Under the pieces are notes generated by a model that saw nothing but the letters and a program-made list of their open reading frames with translations, searched no databases and was not told the DNA's origin. Shown here in pieces: positions 11,898 through 24,476 of a stretch of DNA of 64,000 nt (position 1 is its first letter; each line of letters opens with the position of its first letter). This DNA comes from Uloborus plumipes. Taxonomy: Eukaryota > Arthropoda > Arachnida > Araneae > Uloboridae. The DNA lies in assembly GCA_038373865.1 (NCBI GenBank), contig JAXGGA010000027.1, forward strand, positions 62,001 through 126,000, read 5' to 3'. The translations under genes were made by a program, and so were the position numbers.

Positions 11898-12155
11898 CTA
11901 AGATTAAATTAAAAATTTAATCAACCCCTGACCCTGATTGCCGGTGTCATATTAAAACGAACTTCTCGGGCCATAAAGCATTTTACATCTAAATATATAT
12001 TATTGTTTTCGAGAGCATATGATGAACGGGAAAGAAAATATAATCCTTACTAGTAAAATTTGCTAGTCGCAAAAGCAAAATAAAGAAGGAAAAATGAAAA
12101 TTGCGAAACAAAAATCAATTTCATGTATTTAAATTGTTAAAAAATAGACACTGGT
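11898..12155. other. Short AT-rich spacer
   Basis: Nothing recognisable between copy B and the GC-rich element that follows. Confidence 0.5.
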
Positions 12156-12330
12156 ACAGGGACGTCATTTCAGGTTTTTCCAGGGGGGGGGGCAAAGGGT
12201 CCAAACTCAATGCAATTTCATCGGAAAATATCAAAAGCCACACCCACTTATATGTAAATACATTGATTTCTCAAAGTCAGGGGGGGGGGAATTGACCCCC
12301 CCCTAAATGACGGGTATGCACTGGTAACAG
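12156..12330. mobile_element. Possible short MITE with CGTCATTT ends
   Basis: The left end has CAGGGACGTCATTTCAGG and the right end, inverted, reads CAGTGCATACCCGTCATTT. Two G runs flank the interior. The CAG-start and G-rich subterminal style resembles hAT miniature elements, but I see no convincing 8-bp target duplication, so the boundaries and class are uncertain. Confidence 0.35.
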
Positions 12331-15300
12331 ATAAACATTTTAAATCATTAAGGTTTCATTCCTCGTCGGCCAACAATGACATCGGTTTCCAATTATGTAG
12401 GCTTAAGCCTTAGCCGCATTTGCTAAAAAACGTTATAATTCCAGTTCTATTTTACATGAAAGTTCCAAACACATCTTATCAGATGTGATTTTTAAAAAAT
12501 TTCTTCTGGTACTATTGTTTTAAATTCATATTCTCTCTCGTAATACTATTAGTACAGATTTTGAATACAAAACAAAGAGTGAAAATACGTTAAATTAAAA
12601 ATTACGCTTGTAATAGGTCTTGTTTTCTTCATGTAAAAACCTCTGTATATTTTAGTGACATTGGCAATCTGAGGCCCGGTATTTGTCGGTTACTATACAG
12701 CTTATCTCTATTTAAACCGCAAGACTTCATTTTTCACAATCATTCGTCCTAGATGCATACTTACAATTGCAAAAAGGGTAAAATGAAGTGCAGAGTAAAG
12801 ATATGGTGGAAGGAATACCAGATATCTTGTCGACTTTGTTTATTGGAACACAAATATAAATTAAACCAAAACTAAATAAATTAAATCGTTCCAGCCCGGA
12901 ACTTAAGCACGATACACAATCATCTGCCACAAACTCCAACATACCGATCCACAAAAAACATCAACTGGGTTTTTTTTTATCGCTGCTAGATTTGCATAGT
13001 CCCTCAGCGTTTCACTCGTTGCCACAAGGATATACAAAGTTTGAATCGATCAAGAAAAACAGTAAAAAAACACGAAATCCAATCTTATAGTAACCATTTA
13101 TCGCCTAGTTATATTTAAGGAAATATTCTTCATTGAAAATAATTCCAAAACAAAGATTTGAAAGATTTATAATCAAAACACTTGTGCATATTCTAGTTAA
13201 TTAGAAGTTAAGGGGCCGCGCAGAAAATAAGATTAGAACATTTCGCTCTATCTCAAACATGACTCGTTGGCCAAGTAAAAAAACCAAATATTCATATTTT
13301 TCATTGATATTGAAGAATAAGTGCAAATGTTATGCTTTGATATGTAAAAACATAGTACAAAAGTTTATACATATTGAAAACGCACACTTTAAAACACATA
13401 TAATTTCAAACCCTTCTTTGACATTATACTTCCGCCAAAGAGGTGTTATTGACTACGAGCTTAAAGTGAGCCACCAAACGTTGCCTTTCATATCTCAGTA
13501 AATAATGGTCGGACTAATGTCAAATTTTTGATTTCCTTAAGTATAAGTTACAGGACCTAGGGTTCACAGAAAAAGTTATATTTTGCATTTGTTCCGTTTT
13601 TTTACGCTTCAAACCTTTTGTATCTTATTTCTGCATCTTATTTTGAGCACTTTTTCAGTTGAAAGTATGCATCTAAGATTGACAGTTGTGAAAATAGAGG
13701 TCATGCAGGTTAAACGGGGGCACGCAGTATAAATAAATTTTTATATGTATCATTGTTGTTAATGATCATTGTCATTTTCATTTTTTACAAGTTTGTTTTT
13801 CTCATTATGAGTAAGAATCGTTTATTTTGACCTCAAGTTAAAAAAAAAAAAAACTTTTGCTAAAAAAGAAAAGTTTCCTCATTTGAATCGTTCAAAGGAA
13901 CAATACTATATTATAAATAACAGTCTAAAACTAAATTCTAAAATTATTTTATGTGAAAGAACATTATTTAATATTAAATACTTTTAGTAGCAAAATTGAT
14001 ATCGCAGCTGAAAATATACTGGGACTCAAATTTGCATTTAGTTACGTCAAACTAAAACGTATTCATCGTTCGTAAACAAGATTACAAATGTTTCTTAGAC
14101 TCTATTTTTTTTTAGTTATTTGCTTATGTATTATTTTTTAACTTCTAATGTTTCTTTCTAAACGTTTTTTTTTCACGAGAGAAATTTTAAAGATCAAACA
14201 CAGATTTTATATGAATTGTTTATGCCTAATTTACAACATTTTTTCTAAAGACGAATTTCAGAAAACTTTCATGAATATTAATGCATTGTTGCGTCGAGAA
14301 ATTTACATCTAATTACAGGCACAAAATTTATGTAAAGTTTTTATTTTACGTAATCAACGAAGAAATAGTAATTATTGACTTTTGAAATAAGGATTATGTT
14401 ATACAATTTAGACGCTGTAAATAAATTCATTCTTTTTTCATACGTATGGCATTTTTAAGTTTATTTTATGCTTCGATAATATTTTTGTAAGAGTATTTTA
14501 CCCCTCAAATCACTACAAATTTAAATTTCTTAATCTCAGAATTATCAATATATAAAAATAATAATACATAATTAACAAAGTTGTGATATAGTAAAAAAAG
14601 GTAAAAAAATGGTATAATAGAAGTGGGGGAAAATTTGTGTATGATCATACATTTGGTTTTAGATTAGTCTGTAAAAAAATTCTGCGAAAGCAATATTCCT
14701 CATGTTATTGCAACATTTAATGTCTTGAATGATTTTTTTCTGAGATTTTTAGTGTTGGAAAAGTATTTGCGTTTTGACACACATCATAAGGCATTTTCGT
14801 GTCTGAAGCTCCTTTTGATTTTTGCAAATGCTAATTCCGTGAGCAAATAATGGTTGCAAAAGGAGAGGGGGAGGGGGTGGGAGATATTGGGTGAAGTTTT
14901 AATGTTTTATAAGTGTATGATGAAGGTCAAAATTTGCATCAACTTTTATGAGCTCATTTTCGTAAGACGCCGAAAAAGCTTTTGATTGATTGCGCGGTTA
15001 CATTATGCTAAAACTTTCAAGAGTTCGTCGTGGTATTTGTAGTTCCTGAATTTCTATGGGGATTTTAGTTTCAACTGCCCACTAATGGGGACCTGTCTGT
15101 CTGGGTGATCTTTAGCATATAGAAGAAAAAATTATTGTATACTTTTTTACTTCTTGCACCCTATTTCTGTTCCGATTAGGTCTATAAGTAACTTAAAAAA
15201 AAAATTATAATAACACTTGCCGCAAAGGGGTGAATAATGATATAAAATAGCTAAATTTTTCAATCTTTACAATAACCAGTTCTTATTTCTATACTGCAGT

Positions 15301-16070
15301 TCGTAAAAAAATGCAACCCCATGACGATAACATCCGAAAGAAATGAAATTTGTTGCAAATTTCAAATTATGGGATGGTTATGCAAAGTAGTAAAAATTCA
15401 TAGCCACCGGATGAGTGGTGAGAGTAGCGCCCTCTGAACTGATACTGAAAACATGCAGCGCTGCACTTTACTTTACAGTTATTTTTCATAATATCTGTGA
15501 TTATTAATGAGTAATTTTCCGAAAATCTGACATTTTCCAATCACAAATTCTATAAAAATAAAAGAAAAAATCTAAAAAAAATTGTACTTACTCTTTGTTA
15601 GAAACTTATTAAGAGGGGTTATAAAAGTTTCACCAGAAAAAATAAATGAAGGATTGTTTAAATTGGAATGGGATAGCATCGGAAAACGTATTTCTGACAA
15701 ATTTAAAAAATAAAAAACCTTTTTAGGTAAAATAGTTTTAGTGTTATCTTTCGGAGACATGATATTGTTAAGATTTTGGAGAATCATCCTAATATTACAG
15801 ATATTATTAATAATTAAAAATATTCATTAATTATATGCAAAGCATACAAATAAAATTATTTTTGCATTTAATAAAAACAGGTTTAGCAGAAGAATAAGTT
15901 TTCATAATAATGCTTAATTTTGAAAAAAAAAAATCTGAGCAATCTGTGAGAGAGATTTTCGTGAGTAGGCTAACTTTGAACCATAGCATCAAGTTTTTTT
16001 TTTTTTTGGCTTCTGAGGTTAGTTTTGAGCACTAAAACTTGATCTTAAGTAAATTTTATACACTTGTAAG
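12331..16070. other. Long AT-rich stretch, no gene seen
   Basis: No gene or complete element recognised. A TTAAGGGGCCGCGCAG phrase at about 13208 could be one end of a TTAA-type element, but no partner end is visible. Open frames at 12727-12954 (minus), 13259-13501 (plus) and 15572-15787 (minus) lack family motifs and splice context. Confidence 0.5.
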
Positions 16071-16466
16071 CAGGGGGGCCTACAGGGGGGGGGGGGTTAT
16101 GGCGCAAGATGCGCCATCACAATTTTGGGGGTGGGATTTTTTTAACTTATTTATTTATTTAAATTATTTATTAACTTATTTTTTTAATTTACATTTCTTT
16201 TATTTTTTTGTGTGTGTGCTTCGAATGTCTGGAAGGCAATAAAAGCAGCATTACAGTTTATTCTTTCAGTGTCTATTATTAAGTCATGATATTATATTTT
16301 TCAGTGGCGTAGTACAGAGTGTTTTAAATAAAATAGCAATAATTATAATAAAAAAATAAATATCTATTTAAAAAAATAAATAAATATTTAAAAAAATAAA
16401 TAAGAGGGCTAAAAATAAAATAAAAAAGCACAAGAGGGTTGTCAAAATTTGGGGTGGGCACCCCTG
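16071..16466. mobile_element. hAT-like MITE
   Basis: The element starts CAGGGGGGCC and ends GGGCACCCCTG, giving short inverted termini of the CAGGGG type. The flanks are CTTGTAAG on the left and ATTGTAAG on the right, a 7-of-8 match that fits an 8-bp hAT target duplication with one or two later changes. The interior is AT-rich, repeats AAATAAATA-like units and is non-coding. Confidence 0.68.
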
Positions 16467-16698
16467 ATTGTAAGAACAATCAAAAAATAATAGATTGCAA
16501 CAGTTTAATTTTCCGAATAGCTACTTTTCCTTGCAGATATACCTGGAACACATTTTTTATTTCGTCCGTGCATTGCTGCAGCTAGTAGATTGTTCCTCGC
16601 AAAACTGCTCCTAATATTCAAAATGCAGAACAGTTTTACAACTTCATTATATCACAAAACAGCAGAACGTTCAGACAAGATATTTCTCTAGTAACTGA

Positions 16699-17019
16699 AT
16701 TAAAGAGAAGGCGAAAGAAATTTATTCCCGCTATTTACAAATAAAAGCTGCATTACAACGGGCAGTAGATATTCGCCATTTAAGTGTAGTAGATAAATAC
16801 GACGTAGAAGTGAAAATGTTTTTGAATTCCCAAGAGTCCCTTATTTATGATTTTCAGAAAGGAGATTTTATTGAGCAAGTAGTTGAAGAATCAAATAAAG
16901 AGTTATTTCGCTTGGCCGAGTATTATGGAAAGAAAAGCCATCGTGCATTCGTACGTATTTTCCTCAAAAAAATAAGAACTACACCGAAGGCAGTTCAGAA
17001 TTCCAAGTTTCAAATTTGA
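16699..17019 (+). CDS. Unrecognised open stretch, possible exon
   Basis: Open from just after a TGA at 16696-16698 to a TGA at 17017-17019, giving 106 codons. There is an internal ATG at 16810, but upstream codons look equally protein-like. The composition is unlike the surrounding random frames: charged and helical, with IKEKAKEIYSRYLQIKAAL first, then VVDKYDVEVKMFLNSQ, then EQVVEESNKELFRLAEYYG. The KAKEIY phrase is reminiscent of the helical core of RGS domains, but the following residues do not fit well, so I do not assign it. If it is an exon, a possible acceptor lies at TTTCTCTAG (16683-16691), though the TGA just after it is against that particular site. A possible donor is GTACGT at about 16951, which would cut off the last 22 or so residues. 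It could also be a fragment of a transposon protein. Confidence 0.35.
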   Translation: MKEKAKEIYSRYLQIKAALQRAVDIRHLSVVDKYDVEVKMFLNSQESLIYDFQKGDFIEQVVEESNKELFRLAEYYGKKSHRAFVRIFLKKIRTTPKAVQNSKFQI

Positions 17020-17957
17020 GGGGACATGATGAAAAAGGACCTTTCTGTAAATTTTTAGACCAAAAAAGATTTACTTATAGTTTACTAGCAGGTCAAAAAC
17101 TTTAATATAATCGGCCAACTTTTCAAATTGCTCTAAAGCGGTGCTTGTTACGCTTTCGAAAAAGCTGCCATTTGTGAGTAACTTCTATTTTCAACTCATT
17201 GCACTTTATTTAGTAACTTTATAGGAGCCAAGGGCAATTAATTTTTATCAAGTTTAAAATATGGTCATTTTTGCTGCAATAAGTGCACTTGTTATTCTGT
17301 CAGTTATTAAAGGGCAAACTTTAATTATTTCTACTCAATGCATGAATAGTGATTCAAACTAACAATTTTTTATTGCTGCTTCTGTATCTTAAAACTAAAC
17401 ATCAGTTAAAAAATGAATTCATGCATAGTTCGCACACAGAACAATCTTTTTGTATTAAGAAACCCAAAACTTGTTTGACAAAAATATCATTCCGCCACAA
17501 ATAAAAGAATAACATAAAAGTTAAGAAACAAAGCAAAATGGAAGTATTTTTCAGTTTTATTTTTCGTATTTAAGCTGTTGAGATTGAAATGCAAAGGAAA
17601 AATGTTCCTTTTTAGTGCAAAAAATTTACCTATAATCACTTAAGCATGTTTTTAACATAGTACTTCACACATGGAGTTTCCCAGCATCGGACAAATTGAG
17701 AAAAAAATTGAAATATGATCAGCAAAAGGGAATAGATGCAGCATTGTATTTTTTTTCTATTTAACTGAAATGTTTCCAAAAATCTCAGAGCCCTCATATT
17801 GTGGCATATTTCCAAACAGTTGCGGAACTTTTTCTTCATTTTCGAAATTGAGGAACTGAAATGCGTTAGTAGAAAGGGGTTTTTAAAATACTCAATGTTT
17901 TTGAACATAACATGTACCATAGCTGACAAATACAGTTATAAACACACATTTCTGATT
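17020..17957. other. AT-rich, no gene seen
   Basis: No motif, repeat or coding sequence recognised. Confidence 0.5.
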
Positions 17958-18483
17958 TTAACCCATTTATGCTCAAGTTTTTTTAACAATTTTTTTCAAT
18001 TTTTACCTGTTTAAAACTCTTACTTGGAATGCTTTACATGCATTTTAGGCTTAAAATAGTTCGCCGTTGCCATATTTATTAAGTTAGTTAACGTCCTGTT
18101 TATGGGATATTTTGCAGATATGTGAGCAAAATACGACTTCACTTGACTTTACTTTTGCAAAGTAACATTACAGAAGACATCTGTGATCAATTTTAAGCAA
18201 ATCATTTTAAAATAGTTTAATTTTATGAAAAATAAGTTTGCAAAATAAAAATTACTTTCTGTGGCTACCCATGCTGGATCGTTGCTTGACTGATTTGTCT
18301 GAAAATAGCTGCCAATAAATAAAATATGTTGTCCAAATAGTGGCTCTAACTGGTTTTTTCAAGAAGAAGGACTATTTAACTTGTGAAAAACAGTTTTAGT
18401 AAAAGGATATACCCATTACAGGTTTTTGTATGCAGTAACTAACAAGCGCCCCGTTGTTAGGCTACTGGGCATAAATGGGTTAA
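17958..18483. mobile_element. TTAA-flanked MITE (piggyBac-like ends)
   Basis: A 526-bp element. The left end is TTAACCCATTTATGCTCAAG and the right end is CTGGGCATAAATGGGTTAA, so the two ends are inverted repeats of about 14-16 bp flanked by TTAA. Insertion at TTAA with CCC-starting ends is characteristic of piggyBac/Looper-type elements. The interior has no transposase, so it is non-autonomous. Confidence 0.75.
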
Positions 18484-19630
18484 TATATATACTTATAAAA
18501 GGAGGTAATGGATTCAATGGAGACTCATAAAAATCTTCTTTAAACATTTCACATTATATTAGTAGTGAAATAAAATGTAATTAATGGACAAAATGGTTCA
18601 ACTATAAGTAAAACATTTGTTTTACGGAAAAATAACAACGATGTATAATTAACAGCAGTTAACAGTTGATTATGACTAATTAAAGATAACTATGCTAGAG
18701 TCCAAGAAATATTATACTATTTATGGATGAAAAAAAGTTTCAAAATGTCTCTGAAAAATTTAAATGATGTTGAAAACTTAAAACTAATGCGAGCTAGAAT
18801 ATTTAAGATAATAAGCTCGTTCTTTTATATTAGCAGAAACCTAATTACTAGACTATGGGCTCGGTTCATATTTTCCAAAAGTTCTTCAATGCTGTAATTA
18901 GGTATTTGTTCCGTTCAATTATGTATTGTAAAATGAAGAGTAGCTCAGTATTTTGAGCTATTCTCAAACTTCAAAATCATCTCTTTTAATGCATTTCATT
19001 TTGCCTACCCGCTTCTGTTTTGCTTCGTTTTTGACTAATTATGTTTTATTAAAAGCTATTTTATCGTAAAATATTCTAGAAGGAAAATAAATCAAGTGTT
19101 TCTTGCTCACGAAATAAGGTTTCGTAAGGTTTTTTTTCCCCTTCTTTTCTCGAAAGAAGTGTATTGCTATTCAGTATCATCATTTAAAAATGACGTACAG
19201 AATGTGCAAAAGTGAGTTTCTTCTTTTAATTCTATAGTTCAAATAAAATTTCAGAGTGTTGTCTGCTTTCGTACTATATTTCATAATTTTAATATTGAAA
19301 TTAATGAGAAACAGTTAATACTATATTTTGAACATAAAAAAGAGGGAAAGAAGTGAGCTACAGTTTATTAGGTGTAGGAAAATAAACAAAAGACATGAAT
19401 TAGTTAATGGTATAAAATGAAAATCGCAGGTTATTGCTATGTAAATAATATTCTTATGAATAATCACATTAGCTTTCTTTTAAATGAGGGAGCAGCCACC
19501 TATTTTATAATCAGCACACACACTCGCATGCACGCTCGCACCCACTCAAACACGCACACACAAACACGTACAGTAAATGTTTTTGCAGGACGAGAAAAAA
19601 CGTACAGAGATAAACCAAATTTTTATCAAA
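18484..19630. other. AT-rich with a CA-rich microsatellite
   Basis: A simple repeat of CACA, CACT and CACG units lies at about 19513-19570. The rest is featureless and I see no gene. Confidence 0.55.
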
Positions 19631-20923
19631 TACCGTAAAATGGGGTTAATCGGAACACTTTTCAGCTTTGATTGTAAAAAAAGCAGTTAAAAGATTTTTT
19701 TTTAATTTTATTTTTTGGATAAAAACTTCGGTCTTGCTTTACTTTTGATATTCCAAGCAAAGACAAAAGATTTTGAACAATTACTATTAAAATATATAGG
19801 AAATTATGGGTGTTCCGGATCACCCCGCTGATAGGGGTCAATCGGAACACGTTAAAATTTTTATTATTTTCAATTTAACCTGTAGTAGGTCTCACAAACA
19901 TGAGTATTATTGATGGGGGAGAATAAGAACAGATAATTACTGTCAAATAAATGTATAATTTCAGTACCAGTAAACGTTTATAATTTGTGAAAATTCAAAA
20001 TAATTTTGAACTTATGAAAAATGAAAAGTAATTTTAAGAAATACTTTTGAATTGAAATACAAAGATTTAACATGAATGGAAGTCACTCATATCGTCCACA
20101 AATATGTACTTGTCCTTAAAACTTGCAATTGTGACTTGGCTTAAGTTTTTTCATAACATTTCCTGGGATGAACTCTACCTTTTCTTTAGTTTTTTGAAAT
20201 TTCTGGGTTTCGGGGATTGTCCTGAAAGATTTTTTCGCTTATTCATCACTGTCTGTGTGCTGGACGTTTACTACATAAAGTCTATGTGACTTTCCCCTTT
20301 TATTTTAAGTAAAAAGAAGTCTCCTGGAGAAAAAATCTTTTGAAATCTGCAACTTTTGTCATTCTAAGATCTAGTTGCTCACGAGAAGGGATAAACAGTA
20401 ATAAATCCTTGTCCTTGTCTTGATTAGAAGAATTAGGGTTAGAATCTTGATTTTTCAAGCAGTTTCCTTCAAATAAGTTTGAATTGGAACAACAAAACTA
20501 AGTGTTCCGATTCACCCCGCAAATTTTTTTCCTATGGCATTTTTCAGAATTCTTCACTTTTATGACACAATTTATAAAAAATGTAAATTCTAATGTGGTA
20601 TTCTGTTGTTCAGATACATGTATAATTGAAACATACCACTCATAGTTTTTAAATATAAGAAGGTTTGTTCTTGCATATGAAGTTTTGCAGTCTATGAAAA
20701 TGTGATGTTTTCTAGCATTCAACGTGCAGCCCTCTTTAGAAGCCAGTAGCGTTGCCAGATTGACAAAAGTAATTTTTTCCTACTTCCTATGATCTTACCT
20801 TTCTAAAAAAAAAAATTCATGGCGAAAAATACTCAATAGTATATTTATGAAGAATTTCTTTGTACGGTCGGGAAGTTTTGTTCCGATTGACCCCGCTGTT
20901 CCTATACACCCCATTTTAAGGTA
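19631..20923 (-). mobile_element. TA-inserting element, copy C
   Basis: A full-length 1.293-kb relative of copies A and B in minus orientation, from TACCGTAAAATGGGG to CCCCATTTTAAGGTA, with TA on both sides. It is uninterrupted and so serves as the empty-site reference for the insertion of copy A into copy B. The C-terminal remnant frame is on the minus strand around 20420-20180, more decayed than in A. The TTCCGATTGACCCC motif occurs near both ends and internally (19817-19848, about 20502 and 20881). Confidence 0.9.
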
Positions 20924-21789
20924 CTATAAATAACTTGAATGTTAGTAGATTCTCACTTAAAAAAAAAATTACAATATGTTTATTGCAGAAAAATAAAAGC
21001 CATACGATTTGACCAAATAGAAACTATAATTAATTTATCTGGACTTAAAAATTTCTATAATTTCTACACACCTCATATTTCGTTCCTTATATGTTTTGTC
21101 TTAGGAAGAGCACCGAGAATGACCGAGAGGCTTTGTAAGTAATGTTCCCGTAAATTATAATGTCGGAAAAGGGTTTTTATCTATTTTTTATAACAGCATC
21201 AAGCGAAACTCTAGTTCTAAATATAACTGCCGTATCTTCAATTTTTCTGTCTCGTGATTGTTCTCAGTCTAAAATTTCGGGAACTAATATGATTATGGAA
21301 CTGATATGGCGATTTGTCCCGCAATGTGTAAATTATTCACAATTGAAATCAGTATTCTAAAATTCAGTGTGTATTAGTCTTAACTAAACTGTCTAACTAA
21401 CTAGCCTTAACTAACGTGTGAATAACTCAAAATGATCATCAATGTTAACGGAAATCCACACTTCAGGAAAAAATGAGTGATGCAGTTTCGTGTAACATTT
21501 TCCCAAGTAAAGGATAAAAAATGCACAACATTTTATGAAATGATTTTTCGTTTGCAGTTTACTGTTTAGTAGGTTAAATGTAATAAAATTATAAAAAATG
21601 ATTCAAATCATGCTTCTGGTTTTAAAAGAAATATAACACGTAATTTATCATGGAAAAACAATCAAATCGATTTGGCGTTATTTACGGAAAAACGATAAAA
21701 GAGGAAATACTGGGTATACGTGAAAAAATAACACCAACGGCATTGAAGAAATTTGAGAAAATTGGGATTTTTATCTATCTATCTGGTAG
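20924..21789. other. AT-rich, no gene seen
   Basis: Two short open frames on the plus strand (20939-21142 and 21160-21360) lack recognisable motifs and are probably chance. Confidence 0.5.
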
Positions 21790-22303
21790 TTAAATAAATT
21801 AGCTCTCTAAGTGCTGAAAATGTGCAGATCGGAATAAACAAAATTAACATGATATGAACAATTTGAAATTTAAAAACCTTCTTAAAATTTAGAGAAACAT
21901 TTAAAAATTCGAAAAACAATTTACACATATAAAAAGAAGAAGCATGGGTAATGTGCTGCTTAATCTTCAGAGAGTAGGATCAGCGGTCAAAATATGAGCT
22001 TTGTAGGCTTCATAAGAGGTCGGTTAGAAATAAGTCAGTACATAAATAGTAGAATAGAAATACAGTAGAAATAGCTGACTTATTTCTAACTAACCTCTTA
22101 TGAAAACCACAAAGCTAATATTTTAACCGCTGATCCTGCTCTCTGAAGATTAAACAGCACATTACCCATGTTTCTTCTTTTTATATGTTTAAATTGTTTT
22201 TTCAAATTTTCAAAAGTTTTTAAAATTTCAAATTTTTATATCCTGTTAATTTTGTTTATTCCAATCTGCACATTTTCAGCACTTGGAGAGCTAATTTATT
22301 TAA
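21790..22303. mobile_element. Foldback MITE with about 230-250-bp arms
   Basis: The left arm 21790-22038 and right arm 22075-22303 are near-complete inverted repeats around a 36-bp spacer. The outer tips are TTAAATAAATTAGCTCTC and GAGAGCTAATTTATTTAA, and the inner tips are GAAATAAGTCAG and CTGACTTATTTC. The ends overlap TTAA, so a TTAA target is possible but cannot be separated from the palindrome. A transcript through it would form a hairpin of more than 200 base pairs. Non-coding. Confidence 0.82.
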
Positions 22304-23652
22304 GTTCCATATATAATTTGCAATAAATATTAAGCTGCAATAAAAGCGCTTGTTAATTGGTAAAATTAAAAAAAAAATCCATCTAGCTTATATACATAAT
22401 GTAATGAAAAAGTATCAAAATGATTTATGATAAAGTATGTTGAAAATGAAAAACAACGAGGGCAAATTTAAGGCTACGGTGAAGCTTCTTCATCAGTGTA
22501 AAAGTGCTTGGTAAACAACAAATGATCCGTTTACTCACTACTTTTTTTGTTGTGCATTGAGAACATTTGCTCTGACGAAAAAGCTTTATTGCCACCTTGA
22601 AATAAAAATTCAGGGCATTTTCTCGACAATTTGGGCTTTATTCACGTTGTTTTCATGTCAATCGTAGTCATTCATGTCATACATTTCGTAGCAAATGAAA
22701 TTTTAAACTGTGGAAGGGTAAATAACTACAGCTTAAGGCTTTGAAAAGGTTAAGCAAAATTTATCAGGATCCGTAAACATTGGGTATTATCAGCAAAAGA
22801 TGCGAAAATAGAAATTGGAGAATATGATAAAGAACTTTTTAGGGAGGTGAGACGAAACCTTTGCCTCTATTAGATTCCAAATGAATGCAACCGACATGCT
22901 GAGAGCAAATGATTGTATGAACACATGTTGTTCTGCTGCCATTGTTACTTTCATTTTAACTATCAAATGTTTTATGATAAACTAAAACATATTAAATGTG
23001 CTGGTATATTAATGAGAATTGTGGAAGACTTCAAGAGTAAATTATTGTAAAGTATATTTTTGCGATATCTTTTCTTTCTCGCGTACAAGATTAAAAGACA
23101 CCCTCCCCCCCCCCCTGAAAAAAGAAAAAAAAAAGAACTCACCCTTTTGCATATGGTGGCTCCAAGTCAAAAACTAAGAAAGTAAGCTTTAAAGTTTCAA
23201 AATCATGGCCTGCGAAATTGTAAAAGCACTCAGTGTTGGCAGAATATTTTCCTGGAAAATCTGGAGAAGAAAAGTTTCCAATTCTGCTGGTTTTGCTATC
23301 AAACTGGAAAAGGCACCTAGCTGAGAATGTAAGAAATATAGTTAATAAGTACAGTATTCGTTACTACATTTAAAATTTCTCGCACAACACAAGATAGAAA
23401 CCAAATTAATTTGAATTACCCAATGAACTGTCCCCTTACTTAAACCAATGTCAAGGTATTGTAGGAATATTCAATTGTGGTCAGAGCAATAAAAAAATTA
23501 GCTTATTGAGACTTCTGTAATATTACAACAAATATATCATCGTTAAAATGTAACCAGAGTTAATGCTAACTTGTGCATACTTGAATAAAAACTAGAACAC
23601 AAATAAATAAATAAATTGTCTGAGCATATATTTATTTTTTTAGTCAGAGCAT
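22304..23652. other. AT-rich, no gene seen
   Basis: A C run at about 23102-23115 followed by an A-rich tract is the only distinctive feature. Confidence 0.5.
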
Positions 23653-23919
23653 AATTGAAAGGGCAAGTGGATAAAGGTCATATGGGACATTTGAATTTCG
23701 CCGATTTACAAATTTAGATTAGTGTGTGTTCAATTGTGTTAACTCACAAATACAATTGAATGTGCAAGTGAATAGAGGAGATATGTGACAATTTTTTCAA
23801 TTTCTAGAAAAAGCTTTCAAGAAAAAAATTATTACCTTATCACCTTCATCCGTGTTAAAAAGTACCTATATTTTTCAAAGACTGTCACATCTCACCTTTA
23901 TCCACTTGCCCCTTCAATT
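23653..23919. mobile_element. MITE, AATTGAAG-ended family, copy 2
   Basis: Same termini as the element at 5424-5675: left AATTGAAAGGGCAAGTGG and right, inverted, AATTGAAGGGGCAAGTGG, each followed by the ATAAAGGTGAGATGTGACA-type stretch. A second left end (AATTGAATGTGCAAGTG, starting about 23754) lies inside, suggesting a nested or rearranged copy in which an inner left end pairs with the common right end. Confidence 0.72.
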
Positions 23920-23994
23920 GTGCTCACGCACTCATGTAATTAATTACTACTATTAAAATCTGTCCGCGTCTGTCTCTGTCTGTCTGTCTGTCCG

Positions 23995-24476
23995 TCTGAA
24001 GCTTGAACTCCTCAAAAACCGCTGAGCGTAGAGAATCAAACATAATACCATTCGATTCGAAATTTTCTAAGGAAGACAATAAGACCAACCGCGTAATTGT
24101 ACGACGTTAATTAGCTGAGATATTAATTAAAACGTTAATTTAATTCTTTGCACTTTTAAAATTCCAAGACATTCATTTCTTTCCGTTGCCATTTTAAATT
24201 AAAATGTTAATTAAATTATTGAACTATTTAAAATTCCGTCTGAAGCTTGAACTCCTCAAAAACCGCTGAGCGTAAAGAATCAAACATAATACCATTCGAT
24301 TCGAAATTTTCTAAGGAAGACAATAAGACCAACCGCGTAATTGTACGACGTTAATTAGCTCAGATATTAATTAAAACGTTAATTAAATTCTTTGCACTTT
24401 TAAAATTCCAAGACATTTATTTCTTTCAGTTGCCATTTTAAATTAAAGCGTTAATTAAATTATTGCACTATTTTAA
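23995..24476. repeat. Two direct repeats of about 240 bp
   Basis: The phrase GTCTGAAGCTTGAACTCC begins at about 23995 and again at about 24239, each followed by the same sequence through ACCGCTGAGCGTA, ATTCGATTCGAAATTTTC and GTACGACGTTAATTAGCT. The two units are nearly identical, indicating a recent duplication within the Helitron. The second merges into the shorter array. Confidence 0.85.

Noticed and set aside
12727..12954. Cysteine-containing minus-strand frame that could be a secreted peptide exon
   Set aside because: No signal peptide, no convincing splice sites and no recognisable cysteine spacing.
13205..13225. TTAAGGGGCCGCGCAG as one end of a TTAA-type element
   Set aside because: No matching inverted end was found downstream, so the element cannot be delimited.
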